Source: Flavobacteriales bacterium (GTDB lineage Bacteria > Bacteroidota > Bacteroidia > Flavobacteriales_F > PHOS-HE28). Taken from it: a stretch of DNA of 64,000 bases. Of this stretch, positions 53,647 to 63,955 are shown piece by piece. The stretch is from contig JADKHI010000005.1 in assembly GCA_016721825.1 (NCBI GenBank), positions 184,095-248,094 on the forward strand, read 5' to 3'. Under the pieces are notes generated by a model. The model was not told the origin of the DNA. It saw only the letters and a list, made by a program, of their open reading frames with translations, and ran no database searches. How positions within the stretch are numbered: the first letter of the stretch is position 1; every line of letters starts with the position of its first letter. The translations under genes and the position numbers were made by a program.

Positions 53647-54134
53647 GGCTTGGGAGGCTTCATTAACACGATGGGCACGATCCGTTCCATGCGGTCCAGA
53701 GGCCGATGATCGTCGATGACACAACGCTGCACGGCACGAAAGCGCAGGTCAGGCACCTCGCGCCCAAGGTCCCGCACCAGCCCCAGCATGGCCTGTTCCA
53801 TCAGCGGTTCCACATAGAGCGTATCGACGAAAGGCACGGCACCTTCCAGGTAGGCAGCGATGTTGCGCGACATGCGTGTGACCAGGTAGTGATCCTGAGG
53901 GGCATTGAGCGGTCGCCAGTCCTGCTCGTTCAGTCCGACCTGCAGCTCACACGAGCAGCGCGGCGGATCAGGCGCGAAGAGGTTCCAACCTTGGTGGAAC
54001 AGTGGCCTCGCGTAGGTGACCGACCAATAGTACAGGCGTTCGGGGACCCAGGTGCGCGGCAAGGTGTAGCAGGCCAGCAGCGCGAAATGCAGCAGCAGCA
54101 CACCGGCGATGAGCCCCTTCCTTCTCCCGTCCAT
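53643..54134 (-). CDS. DUF5819-like protein
   Basis: A 163-residue protein with one N-terminal transmembrane helix (GLIAGVLLLHFALLACYTLP) and the motif HQGWNLFAPDPPRCSCELQV, which is the DUF5819 signature (WNLFAP-P). A soluble mixed domain follows. Proteins of this kind are regularly encoded beside HTTM membrane proteins, as here, which suggests a two-component membrane complex of unknown role. It is unusually free of frame breaks for this end of the window. Confidence 0.72.
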   Translation of the reverse strand: MDGRRKGLIAGVLLLHFALLACYTLPRTWVPERLYYWSVTYARPLFHQGWNLFAPDPPRCSCELQVGLNEQDWRPLNAPQDHYLVTRMSRNIAAYLEGAVPFVDTLYVEPLMEQAMLGLVRDLGREVPDLRFRAVQRCVIDDHRPLDRMERIVPIVLMKPPKP

Positions 54135-54206
54135 GGCGCTGTGAAGATGGCGACCACGTCCGTACCCTAGGCATGGCACCATCGCCCAGCCGAAAATTGG
54201 GCCCGC

Positions 54207-54214
54207 TATCTTGC
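54207..54214 (+). promoter_or_regulatory. TATCTTGC promoter box
   Basis: TAnnTTTG-like box 20 bases upstream of the ATG at 54235. Confidence 0.4.
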
Positions 54215-54234
54215 GCGAAGCGAACCAGACGCCG

Positions 54235-56003
54235 ATGGCCGGAAAGCACTCGGGAAGCACAAGGCAGCACCCACACGCGCACAGGAAGTCGGGAGAGGAA
54301 GCCCCCGCAGCGTCGAAGCTGCCATTGCCGATCGTGATGGGCCTGTTGTTCTTCGCTGTGTGGTTAGCCTACGCTCCCGCCTTGGACAACACCTTCGTGA
54401 GTTGGGATGACCCGGACTATGTGACCGAGCGGCCCGAAGTGCTCAACCCAACATCTGCGAACCTGGCAGCGCTCTGGCGCAAGCGTGTCGTTGAACTACC
54501 ACCCGATCACGATGATGACGCTGGCGTGGAACAGCCACAACGCCACGCGCGACCGCCTGACAAGGTTGCCCGAAGCGCGGCCCTTCATCGCCACCAACAT
54601 CTTCCTGCACGCGCTCAACACCTTGCTGGTGCTGCTCTTCATCCATCGCCTCACGCGTGGGAACCTGGCCGTTGCAGCCTTCACTGCGTTGGTGTTCGCG
54701 CTGCACCCCATGCATGGGATCGTTGGCTCTGGCTGGAGAAAGTGCCTCTTTTCGCCATTGCGCTCTTCTTCGGGCTGCTCGCCATGGACATTCAATCGGG
54801 CAATGACATGCACGGGTTGTTGGAGATGAACAGCGAACTGGGTCGCACGGTGGCCGTGGCCGAGACCGCACAGATCCCTTTGCTCGACCGCCTACTTTCT
54901 GGTGGCTACGGCTTCACCATGTATGTGGTGAAGTTCCTGCTGCCCGTGGGGATCAGCACCTTCCACCCCTACCCCGACGGCGGCGTGAAAGGTGCGCTCT
55001 TCGTGGGCTGTGCGCTGTTCATGGTGGTCGCACTGGCGGTGGCTGTGTGGTCATTGCGCCGCGGAAAAGTGGTTTCTTCGGCGTGGCTTTCTTCACGCTC
55101 TGTCTGCTGTTGGTGCTCCAGTTCATTCCTGTGGGCCGCGCGATCATGGCCGACCGCTACACCTACCTCCCCTACATCGGGCTCGCGTTCCTGCTCGGCA
55201 GCGGCATAGACCATCTGCTGCGCAGAACAGCGAAGCACGACCGCAGCTGGATCCTCTTGACCGCCGCCACCGGGCTGATCCTGTTGCCTTTGACGCGCAG
55301 CCAGGCGGATGTGTGGCAGAACACGAGCACCTTGTTCCAGCCGGTGATCGAACAGTATCCGAAGTCACCGGACCCGTACGCCATTCTCGGAAGCTGGTAT
55401 GGCAAGCGCAGCGTGCGCGAAGGGCGTCCGCAACTCCTCGATTCCGCGGGCATGGTGCTGTCCCAAGGGGTTCGTGCCGGTGCCGCCAGTGGCCCCTTGT
55501 TCGAGGCCATGGGCACCTACTACGGCAGCCAAGGCCGCACGGACTCCGCGCTCGTCTACTTCAGTCGTGCGGTGGCCATGGGACCGGTGACCGGGCAATT
55601 GCTGCACAACCGTGCCACCGCCCGGCTCGAAACGGATCCCGCAGGCGCCAGTGCCGACCTCACCCGGGCCATCGCCATCGGTCATTCAGCAGTTGGTGAG
55701 TCGTACGTGTTGCGCAGCAAAGCCAACTACCGCTTGCGCCTCTTCAACGAGGCCTACCAGGACGCCGATGCCGCGATCACGCGCTACCACATCGAACGCG
55801 GGGAGAGCTACATGATGCGGGCCCTCAGCCTGTTCGAACTGGGTCGGCGCGACGAGTCGAAGAAAGACGCGCTCACCACCTTGAAGTTGGACCCCAACAA
55901 CGTGCAGGCCGCCCGCTTGATGGAATCTGGGATCCTGAGCGAACTCCCTGGACTTCGGGCAAGTGCTCTTCGCTCCGCGCACCGCACCTTTGCACCCCGA
56001 TGA
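54235..56003 (+). CDS. TMTC-like membrane protein with tetratricopeptide repeats (frameshifted, possible internal loss)
   Basis: The transmembrane half has LAYAPALDNTFVSWDDPDYV, VSLNYHPITMMTLAWN, ATNIFLHALNTLLVLLFIHR and VFALHPMH, closely recalling TMTC/O-mannosyltransferase-like proteins. Then WLEKVPLFAIALFFGLLA, DRYTYLPYIGLAFLLGSGID and LPLTRSQADVWQNTSTLFQ follow, and the C-terminus has TPR-like helices (LVYFSRAVAMGP, DLTRAIAIGH, YQDADAAITRYHI). In the family about 100 residues normally separate HPMH from EKVPLF, but here they nearly touch near 54730. Frame breaks lie near 54480, 54730 and 55060. It may transfer sugar from a lipid donor. Confidence 0.65.
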
Positions 56004-57259
56004 ACATCCCTGCCAACGACCCCGCCCTGCGCTCCTGGGTGAACGTACCCGCCAACAGCGACTTCCCGATCCAGAACCTGCCCTTCGGTGTGGGCTCGCG
56101 CGATGGGGAGGACTATTCAGCCTACACCCGCATCGGTGACATGGCGGTGGACCTGTACATGCTGTGGGAAATGGAGCTGATCCCTTCCGTGGTGGAACAG
56201 GAAGGCACCGAGTACATCGACCGCCTGAACGGCTTGCTGCTGGAAGGTCCGGAACCTGTGCGTGCATTGCGTCAACGCCTGTCCGAGCTGTTGCAGCACG
56301 ATGTGCACCCGGCCGTGCAGGAGAAGGTGCGCAAAGCGATGGTGCCCGTGCACGAGTTGATCCTGGCGATGCCTATGCACATCGGTGACTACACGGATTT
56401 CTACAGCAGCCGCCAGCACGCCTACAACGTGGGCTGCATGTTCCGCGACCCCGCCGAACGCGCTCCTACCCAACTGGCTGCACCTGCCTGTCGGCTACCA
56501 TGGCCGTGCCAGCAGCATCGTCGTAAGCGGCACCCCCATCCGCCGTCCCATGGGTCAGTTCGCCGAGCCCGGATGCGGAACCCATCTTCGCCGCCACGCG
56601 CCAGTTGGACATGGAACTGGAAGTGGCCTTCATCACCTACGATGCCAACGAGCTTGGCGACCGCGTCAGCACCGCTGAGGCCGAGGAACGCATCTTCGGG
56701 CTGGTGCTCTTCAACGATTGAGCGCGCGCGACATCCAGGCCTGGGAATACGTACCGCTCGGCCCCTTCCTCGGCAAGAACTTCGGCAGCAGCATCAGCGC
56801 CTGCGGTGACCTTGGACGCCCTTCAGCCTTTCCGCGTCGCTTCGCCCGCAGGACCCTCCAGTGCTCCCCTACCTGCAACAGGTCGGCGACCACCACTTCG
56901 ATATTGCACTTGAAGCCGGATCGCCACGGCGGATGGCAAGGAGACCACGATCCGCCGCAGCAATTTCAAACACCTGTACTGGAGCATGGCCCAGCAGCTG
57001 GCGCACCACACGGTGAACGGTTGCAACGTCCAGTCCGGCGACCTCATGGCCAGCGGTACCATCAGCGGCGATACGCCCGACAGCTACGGTAGTTTGCTGG
57101 AGCTGACATGGAAAGGCACCAAGCCCCTGAAGCTGCACGACGGCAGCGAGCGGAAGTTCCTGAACGACGGCGACACCCCTGGTGATGCGCGGCCACTGCG
57201 AGAAGAACGGCGGCGCATCGGCTTCGGGAAGTGCGGGGCCGATCCTTCCAGCGAAATAG
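56000..57259 (+). CDS. fahA: Fumarylacetoacetase (frameshifted)
   Basis: Last enzyme of tyrosine breakdown, splitting fumarylacetoacetate into fumarate and acetoacetate. Blocks in order: DFPIQNLPFGVGSRDGED, MHIGDYTDFYSSRQHAYNVG, LPVGYHGRASSIVVSGTPIR, RQLDMELEVAFITYDANELG, LFNDWSARDIQAWEYVPLGP and FLGKNFGSSIS. QSGDLMASGTISGDTPDSYG and GFGKC before the end follow. Metal-binding acidic residues lie in DYTDFY and MELEVAF. At least five frame breaks are present, near 56460, 56570, 56720, 56800 and 56930. Total length of about 420 codons is normal. The ATG overlaps the upstream stop. Confidence 0.85.
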
Positions 57260-57265
57260 TAGCAC

Positions 57266-57290
57266 AGGCTCCTGAGCCTATCCGAAGGAC
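57266..57290. terminator. Hairpin after fahA, palindromic repeat
   Basis: AGGCT-cctg-AGCCT forms a five-base stem. On the reverse strand the region reads CCTTCGGATAGGCTCAGG, which resembles a short palindromic element scattered in many bacterial genomes. It lies in the 109-base gap before relA/spoT, which holds no other feature. Confidence 0.4.
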
Positions 57291-57355
57291 CGCCTGTGAC
57301 CGGATGATGGTTAGCGCGCCGTCTGCGATCTGACTTTGCAGGCGCCCCGCAGCAG

Positions 57356-57363
57356 TAACTTGC
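57356..57363 (+). promoter_or_regulatory. TAACTTGC promoter box
   Basis: TAnnTTTG-like box five bases upstream of the relA/spoT ATG at 57369. A second candidate, TGACTTTG, starts at 57331. Confidence 0.4.
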
Positions 57364-57368
57364 GGCCA

Positions 57369-59589
57369 ATGAGCACGGCCCCGGAGCGTACGCCCGCCCC
57401 GGTCATCGACCTGGAGAAGGAGAAGGAGGAGATCGTCAACCGCTACAAGGGGCTGTTGCGAAGCCTGCGCGGTGAGCGCACGTCCGAGGACACGCGTCAG
57501 ATCCGCAAGGCCTTCAACATCGCGGTGGAGGCCCACAAGGACCAGCGGCGCAAGAGCGGCGAGCCTTACATCTATCACCCGATCGCCGTGGCCCGCATCT
57601 GCGCGGAGGAGATCGGATTGGGCACCACCAGCGTGGTTGCGGCGCTGTTGCACGACACCGTCGAGGACACTGATCTGACGCTGGACGAAGTGCGCGACCT
57701 GTTCGGTCCCACCGTGGCCACCATCATCGACGGGCTCACCAAGATCAGTACGGTGCAATGGCAGACGGACAGCATGCAGGCGGAGAACTTCCGCAAGGTG
57801 CTGCTGACCCTGGCGCAGGACGTCCGCGTGATCCTGGTGAAGCTGGCCGACCGCCTGTCACAACATGCGCACGCTGGAGAGCATGGCGCGCGACAAGCAG
57901 CTCAAGTCGCCAGCGAGACCCTCTTCCTCTATGCACCCCTCGCCCACCGCCTCGGCCTTTACAACATCAAGACCGAGCTGGAGGACCTTTCCCTGAAGTT
58001 CAAGGAACCGGAGATCTACGCGGAGATCGAACAGAAACTGAAGAAGGGCGAGGCCGTGCGCAAGCGCTTCATCAGCCGGTTCACCTTGCCCATCCGCGAG
58101 GCTTTGGACCGCGAAGGCTTTCCATACGAGATCAAGGGCGGCCGAAGAGCATCCACAGCATCCGCAACAAGATGCTGAAGAAGAACGTCAGCTTCGAGGA
58201 GGTGTATGACGTCTTCGCCATCCGTATTATCATCGACACCAAGCAGGAGCTGGAAAAGGCCGATTGTTGGAAGGTGTACTCCGTGGTCACCGATTACTAC
58301 CAGCCGAACCCCGACCGCCTGCGCGACTGGATCAGCATTCCCAAGGCCAACGGCTACGCGAGCCTGCACACCACCGTGATGAGTCCCGGCGGTCGTTGGG
58401 TGGAAGTGCAGATCCGCAGCAAGCGCATGGACGAGATCGCCGAGATGGGCCTCGCCGCGCACTACCGCTACAAGGACGACGACGCGCACGCCGGCGCGCT
58501 GGACGCCATGCTCACCAAGATCCGCGACATCCTCGGCGACCCCGGCAACAGCGCCCTCGACTTCGTGAACGATTTCAAGCTGAACCTCTTCAGCGACGAG
58601 ATCATGATCTTCACCCCGAAGGGCGAAATGCGCAACCTGCCCGTGGGTTCAACCGCGCTGGACTTCGCCTTCGACATCCACAGCCAGGTGGGCCGCCAAT
58701 GCATCGGCGCCAAGGTGAACCACAAGCTGGTGCCGCTGAGCCAGCCCCTGCGCAACGGCGACCATGACGAGATCATCACCAGCAAGAAGCAGCAGCCCAA
58801 GGAGGACTGGATGTCCTACGTGGTCACTGCCAAGGCGAAGCAGAAGATTGCCAGTTGCGCGAACAGAAGAAGAAGCTCGCCGTGGTGGGTCGCGAAACGG
58901 TGCAACGCATCCTGCGCGGCTGGGGCGCCCGCATGGACGATCAGAACATCAGGACCCTGGCCGAATACTTCCGCGCCACTTCGCCACCGACCTCTTCTGG
59001 CAGATAGCCCGCGGCCGCCACGACCTCACCGCCTGGGCCAGCCCACCGTGAAGAACGGACGCTTGGTACTGCCCCGCGTGAAGCCCAAGGAGGACGAGCG
59101 CACCTGGAGGAAGTGGTGGGCGAAATGCGCGGGCAGACCAACAGCACCCTGAGCATCGGCGACGACCTGCACAAGATCGAGTACAAGCTCAGCCCCTGCT
59201 GCAACCCGATCCCCGGCGACGATGTGTTCGGCTTTATCACCGAGACCGAGGGCATCCGCATTCACCGCGTGAACTGCCCCAACGCCGTGCAGCTCATGAG
59301 CAACTTCGCCTACCGCATCGTGAAGGCGCGGTGGAAGGGCAAGGACAGCGTGGAGTTCTCGCCGGCATCACCTTCAGCGGCACCGATGCGGTGGGCCTCG
59401 TGAACAAGATCACCACCATCATCAGCCATGAGCACAACCTCAACATGCGCTCCATCAGCTTCGAGAGCAACGACGGCATCTTCGAAGGCAAGGTGATGGC
59501 CACGCACACGACGCCGAACACCTGCGCTCACTGATGGACAAGCTGCGCGCGTGCGCGGCGTGCGGATGGTCGAGCGGATCGATCATTGA
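57369..59589 (+). CDS. RelA/SpoT bifunctional (p)ppGpp synthetase/hydrolase (frameshifted)
   Basis: Controls the alarmone (p)ppGpp. The hydrolase domain has GEPYIYHPIAVARI and ALLHDTVEDTD (HD motif); the synthetase domain VFAIRIIID and PKANGYASLHTTV; the TGS domain EIMIFTPKGEMRNLPVGSTA; an ACT domain lies near the end (TIISHEHNLNMRSISFESND). Length of about 740 codons is normal for a long RSH protein. Breaks lie near 57860, 57912, 58141, 58850, 59040, 59105, 59355 and 59515. The intact HD motif suggests both activities. It lies upstream of fur and purA, as is common in Bacteroidota. Confidence 0.88.
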
Positions 59590-59611
59590 GGCCTGATCCC
59601 TCGCTAGACGC

Positions 59612-59619
59612 TACCTTCG
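59612..59619 (+). promoter_or_regulatory. TACCTTCG promoter box
   Basis: TAnnTTTG-like box seven bases upstream of the fur-family ATG at 59627. Confidence 0.5.
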
Positions 59620-59626
59620 CCCTGCC

Positions 59627-60090
59627 ATGGCCACCCCGGACATCAGCCTGAACGTCCAGCGGCTCTTCTCCGACGCTATTTGCGAGCAGAAGGGCCACCG
59701 CAAGACGCCTGAGCGTTTCGCGATCCTGACGGAGATCCACGACCACGACGGGCACTTCGACATCGAGCGGCTGTACACCCGCATGAAGCGGAAGAAGTAC
59801 CGCGGAGCTGGGCCACCTTGTGCAACACCATGGACCTGCTGCTGGACTGCCAGCTGGTCCGCCGCCACCAGTTCGGGCGGGCACAATCGCAGTTCGAGAA
59901 AGCCTATTCCTTCCGCCAGCACGACCACCTGATCTGCACCGACTGCGACAAGGTGATGGAGTTCTGCGACCCACGGATCCAAGCCATCCGGAGCACCGTG
60001 GGCGACGTGATGGACTTCAAGGTGGAAAGCCACGCACTACATATCTACGGCCTGTGCAGCAGCCGCCAGGCGAAACGCAACCAACAATGA
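59627..60090 (+). CDS. Fur family transcriptional regulator (frameshifted)
   Basis: The winged-helix half has EQKGHRKTPERFAILTEIHD and HFDIERLYTRMKRKKY. The metal-binding half has FRQHDHLICTDCDKVMEFCD with a CxxC pair, and a histidine-rich SHALHIYGLC near the end. One frame break lies near 59805, in the recognition-helix region; otherwise the protein of about 155 residues is normal. It represses iron- or zinc-responsive genes; the metal cannot be told by eye. The next gene starts within the stop (ATGA). Confidence 0.82.
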
Positions 60091-60449
60091 CCGTGACCGA
60101 CCGCCCCACCTTTGACTGCAGGTCTCCGAGGAGAACGGCTGCAAGGTGTTCCACCTGCATGGCCGCCTAATGGACCAGCAGCAGGCCGACAAATACGATC
60201 GGCACCTTGACCAGGAGCTTGGGCAGGGCCACACCGCCGTGGTGCTCGACCTGGCCGCGCTGCAATACATGAATAGCACAGGCCTCAACATCTCCGATCA
60301 ACGTGCTGACGCGCACCCGCAACGCCGGTGGTGACGTGGTGCTGCGGGCTTGTCGCAAGGCGTGAAACAGCTCTTCGTGGTCACAAGCTCGACTCGGTGT
60401 TCACCATCACCGCCGACGTTGCTCCGCCATCGCCCACTTTCGCGGTTAA
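60087..60449 (+). CDS. STAS-domain protein, anti-sigma factor antagonist-like (frameshifted)
   Basis: A reassembled protein of about 120 residues. CKVFHLHGRLMDQQQADKYD and AVVLDLAALQYMNSTGLNI hold the STAS core, with the phosphorylatable serine in MNSTGLN. LTRTRNAGGDVVLRACR follows in another frame. STAS proteins of this type switch anti-sigma factors or mark other partner proteins. Breaks lie near 60115, 60295 and 60385. It is coupled to the Fur-family gene and lies six bases from purA. Confidence 0.75.
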
Positions 60450-60455
60450 GCCAGC

Positions 60456-61733
60456 ATGAGCGCACGTGTTGACGTACTGCTCGGCGCCCAATGCGTGACG
60501 AGGGCAAGGGCAAGGTGGTGGACGTGATGCCCCGGGCTATTCCAAAGCGCATCGCCCGTTTCAGGGCGGTCCGAACGCAGGGCACACCTTGCTGTTCGAA
60601 GGCCGGGAAGCACGTGCCGCACACCATCCCCAGCGGCATTTTCCGAGATGGCGTAATGAACCTGGTGGGCAACGGTGTGGCGATCGACCCGTGACCTTTC
60701 TGCGCGAAGTGGATGCCTTGGCGAAAGCCGGCGTGGACGTACGCGATCGCCTGCTGATCGGCCGCCGCGCGCACCTGATCCTGCCCACGCACCGTGCCTT
60801 GGACGCCGCCAGTGAGGCCGATAAGGGCAAGGAGAAGATCGGCAGCACGCTGAAGGGCATCGGTCCCACCTACATGGACAAGACCGGCCGCAACGGGTTC
60901 CGCATCGGCGACCTCGAGCGTTCGGACATGAAGGAGCGATACCAAGTGCTCGTGCGCAAGCACGAACGCCTGCTCGGCATGTACACCGAGGCGTTCGACT
61001 GGAAACAGCACGAGGCCGAGTGGCTGGACGCCTTGGAGCGCCTGAAGACCTACCGCTTCGTGGACAGCGAGCATTGGCTGGACGAGCAGCTGAACGCGGG
61101 GAAGAGTGCTTCGCAGGAAGGCGCGCAAGGCACCCTGCTGGACGTCGACTTCGGCACCTACCCGTTCGTAACGAGCAGCAACACGATCTCCGCTGGTGCC
61201 TGCACAGGCCTGGGCGTGGCCCCCACCCGCATCGGTCGGGTCATCGGCATCTTCAAGGCTTACTGCACCCGCGTGGGCAGCGGCCCTTTCCAACGGAGCC
61301 TGACCGACGAGGTCGGCGAGCGTGATCCGCAAAGCGGGCAGCGAATTCGGTAGCACCACGGGACGTCCGCGTCGCTGTGGCTGGCTGGACCTTCCGGCAC
61401 TGAAGTACGCCGTGACGATCAACGGCGTGAGCGAGCTGGCCATGATGAGGCCGACGTGCTCAGCGGCATGGAGACCATCCAGCTCGCACGCACTACCAAG
61501 TGAACGGCCAGCTCACCGACAGGCTGCCCTACGACATCAGCGGCACGGTGGAACCCGTGTATACCACAGTACCCGGATGGGGCGAACTGTCCGTGAACGC
61601 CTCCTGCCCGAAGCACTGGAAGCGTACATCCGTACCAGCGAAACGGCCACCGGGCGTTCCAGTGAAGCTGGTATCCCTGGGGCCTGACCGCGCGGAAACG
61701 CTGATGCGCGAAGCCGCCGCCGCCACGCTCTGA
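60456..61733 (+). CDS. purA: Adenylosuccinate synthetase (frameshifted)
   Basis: Converts IMP and aspartate to adenylosuccinate with GTP, the first step from IMP to AMP. The P-loop region (expected GDEGKGK) is damaged at 60490-60500 but recognisable as DEGKGKVVD in another frame. NAGHT, HTIPSGIFRDGVMNLVGNGV, GSTLKGIGPTYMDKTGRNGF, FVTSSNTISAGACTGLGVAP, STTGRPRRCGWLDLPALKYA and VKLVSLGPDRAETLMRE are clear. At least six frame breaks. The length of about 425 codons is normal. Confidence 0.87.
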
Positions 61734-63020
61734 TGGCCCGCAAGCACCGCCCCCTCCCGGCCCTGTTCCTGTGCCGGACGCTGCGCGAACGGCTCTTCCT
61801 TCAATTCGGCCCGAGGCGGAACAGGTCCTGGCAGCGTTGACACAGCTTCCCCCGTCAGCATCCGCTTGAACCCCGGCAAGGTTGGTGAGTCCTGAAGGTC
61901 TGCCGGTACCGTGGTGCGCTACAGGTCGCTACTTGCCGGAACGGCCGGTCTTCACGCTCGACCCCTTGTTCCATGCCGGTTAAGTTGCTACGTGCAAGAA
62001 GCTTCGTCCATGCTATTGAGCAGGCCTTTCTGGCCAGCGGGCTTGCAAGGAAGAACATCGCTGCGGTGGACCTGTGCGCTGCGCCCGGCGGAAAGTCAAC
62101 GCACCTGGCGACGCTGCTTGGCCCCACTCTTGCCGGTGAGCAACGAGGTGGACCGGCGTAGGCAGAAAGCCTTGCTGGAGAACCTCTGGAAATGGGGCGC
62201 GAAGGCCACGTGATCACCGGGGACACGCCGGAACGCTTCGCCGGGCTCGGCCACTGTTCGACCTCGTGGTGGTGGATGCCCCCGCTCCGGCGAAGGCATG
62301 AGTGCAAGACCCTTCGCGCGCCAGCAATGGTCGCCAGCCTTGGCGGAAGCAATGGCGAACACGCAACGGGACATCCTTCGCCATGCCTGGGACATGTTGG
62401 AAGCCCTGGCGGCGCGCTCATCTACAGCACCTGCACCTGGGCCGAGAAGAGGACGATGGTTCCACTGGCCGTTATGGTGCGCGAAGAACGAGCTGAGCCC
62501 ATCGCACTTCCGGCGCTCGCGGAAACGGGTCTTCGCCGCACCAACTTCGGTCTGTTGGCCCTGCCCCACCGCGTCACCGGTGAAGGCCTTCTTCATCGGT
62601 GCCCTGCGCAAACCCGGGGTCCGTGCGGAGCCCGTCGGTTCCCCACAGGGGATGGAGGAGTTCGTGCAGGCGGATATCCTCCACCATGCGCCGTCCGCTT
62701 AGCTTCAACAGTGCGTCTCCTTGTCAGTGGGCTTCGGGTGCTGTCGGCGGAACACCGGTCAGTGCTGTTGGGCCTCAGGGCAGCACCGTTCCACACGCGG
62801 CTTGCGCTTACGCGAACAGGCCTGACGTTGGCGTGGAGGACCTGGAAGTGGGCCGTCCACGCCTTGACCTTTCTGCGGGGCGAAGTGCTTCGGGCCCGAA
62901 GCGCCGGAACGGCGAATACCGACGGATCACGTACCAAGGCTTCGGGCTGGGCTCGTGCGCGGCGCTGGCAACCGGTGGAACAACCTGCTTCCAACGGAAT
63001 GGCGCATCCGCATGCGGTGA
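61733..63020 (+). CDS. NOL1/NOP2/Sun-type RNA (cytosine-C5) methyltransferase, RsmF-like (frameshifted)
   Basis: Motifs in order: VQEASSMLL, AAVDLCAAPGGKSTHLATLL (SAM binding), FDLVVVDAP (PC-motif region) and ALIYSTCTWAE with the second catalytic cysteine. A C-terminal PUA-like domain follows with YQGFGLG and EWRIRMR at the end, typical of the RsmF/YebU group that methylates 16S rRNA. Breaks are frequent (for example near 61865, 61900, 62135, 62250, 62410 and 62700). A stop at 62702 in one frame is not the real end. The ATG overlaps the purA stop (TGATG). Confidence 0.78.
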
Positions 63021-63034
63021 TGGGCTTCGGAACG

Positions 63035-63042
63035 TAACTTTC
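63035..63042 (+). promoter_or_regulatory. TAACTTTC promoter candidate
   Basis: TAnnTTTG-like box (last base differs) in the 69-base gap before the ATG at 63090. Confidence 0.35.
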
Positions 63043-63089
63043 CCGCCTCTCAACACGCGTCGGGCAAGGCTTTTGCGTACAGCACCATC

Positions 63090-63835
63090 ATGTGGACCAA
63101 CTTTCTGGACTGGTTCGACCGGAACAAGCTGGGCATCGTCGGTTCGCTGATGCTGCACACCGTGGTGCTGTTCGTGCCGCCTTCCAGAACCCGCAAGTGC
63201 ATCAAGAAGGAAGAGGATACACCGGGAGAATGATCATTGAAGTGGCCACGCCACCGCATCGAGCAAACGCCGGAAGAACTGCAAGAGCAGCGCGTACCAT
63301 GCGCAAGAGGTGAGTCGTTGAGCAGCAACGTGAGCGCCGAGCAGAGCCAGCAACGCTTGAGCGCCCGAGCACAGGAACGCATCAGCGAATCGGTCGAAGA
63401 GGACCTCAGGGAGATGGAACGGGAGGAGTTCGAGCGCCTGCTGAACGGGACCGCGCGTGGCGAGGACATAACCGCTCGGCTTTGGACCCCAGCAAGTGGG
63501 ACCCCAAGAAGTCCATGGCTCACCGAGGACATCCTGCAAGCCCACCAAGGTGGAAGGTGTGCCATGGTGGAATACGACCGGAAGGACCGAAGCGATCAGT
63601 ACCTGCATCGGCCGGGGTTCCAATGTCGTGGTGGTGGTGTGGTGTCGATCCGTGTTTCGGTGGATGCCGGTGGTCACGTCACCAGGCCGAGCCTTCGATC
63701 TCGGCGCGAGCACCACGACCGAGGATCGCCTCGACCGAAAAGCGTTGGGCTTCGGCCCGACCGCCAGTTTCAGCGCATCCTCCACGGCTGCCGACCCGCA
63801 AAAGGCTGGATTGGCACATCTTTAGGCGTCAATAG
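63090..63835 (+). CDS. TonB-like energy transducer protein (frameshifted)
   Basis: The N-terminus FLDWFDRNKLGIVGSLMLHT with a following hydrophobic stretch is the usual membrane anchor of Bacteroidota TonB-like proteins. A charged helical middle follows (SARAQERISESVEEDLREME). The C-terminus, in other frames, has EYDRKDRSDQYLHRPGFQCR, GGGVVSIRVSVDAGGHVT and an end matching the TonB C-terminal fold (TEDRLDRKALGFGPTASFSA). It would pass energy to outer-membrane receptors or act as a periplasmic adaptor. Breaks near 63170, 63230, 63300, 63470 and 63540. It ends just before a hairpin. Confidence 0.62.
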
Positions 63836-63857
63836 CGCCATATTGGCGTTTCTCTTT
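63836..63857 (+). terminator. Rho-independent terminator after TonB-like gene
   Basis: CGCCA-tat-TGGCG forms a five-base stem with a three-base loop, followed by TTTCTCTTT, directly after the stop codon at 63833-63835. Confidence 0.6.
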
Positions 63858-63955
63858 CGCACAACCAGCCGTATTGGCGCATTATTTCAGCTGGTATCGG
63901 GTTTCGATCATCGGGGTCGTCGCACAAACAGTGCACACCAAACGAAACCAACCCC

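Noticed and set aside
49660..63835. A block of pseudogenes
   Set aside because: Essential genes are all affected in the same way with conserved sequence on both sides of each break; sequencing error is simpler.
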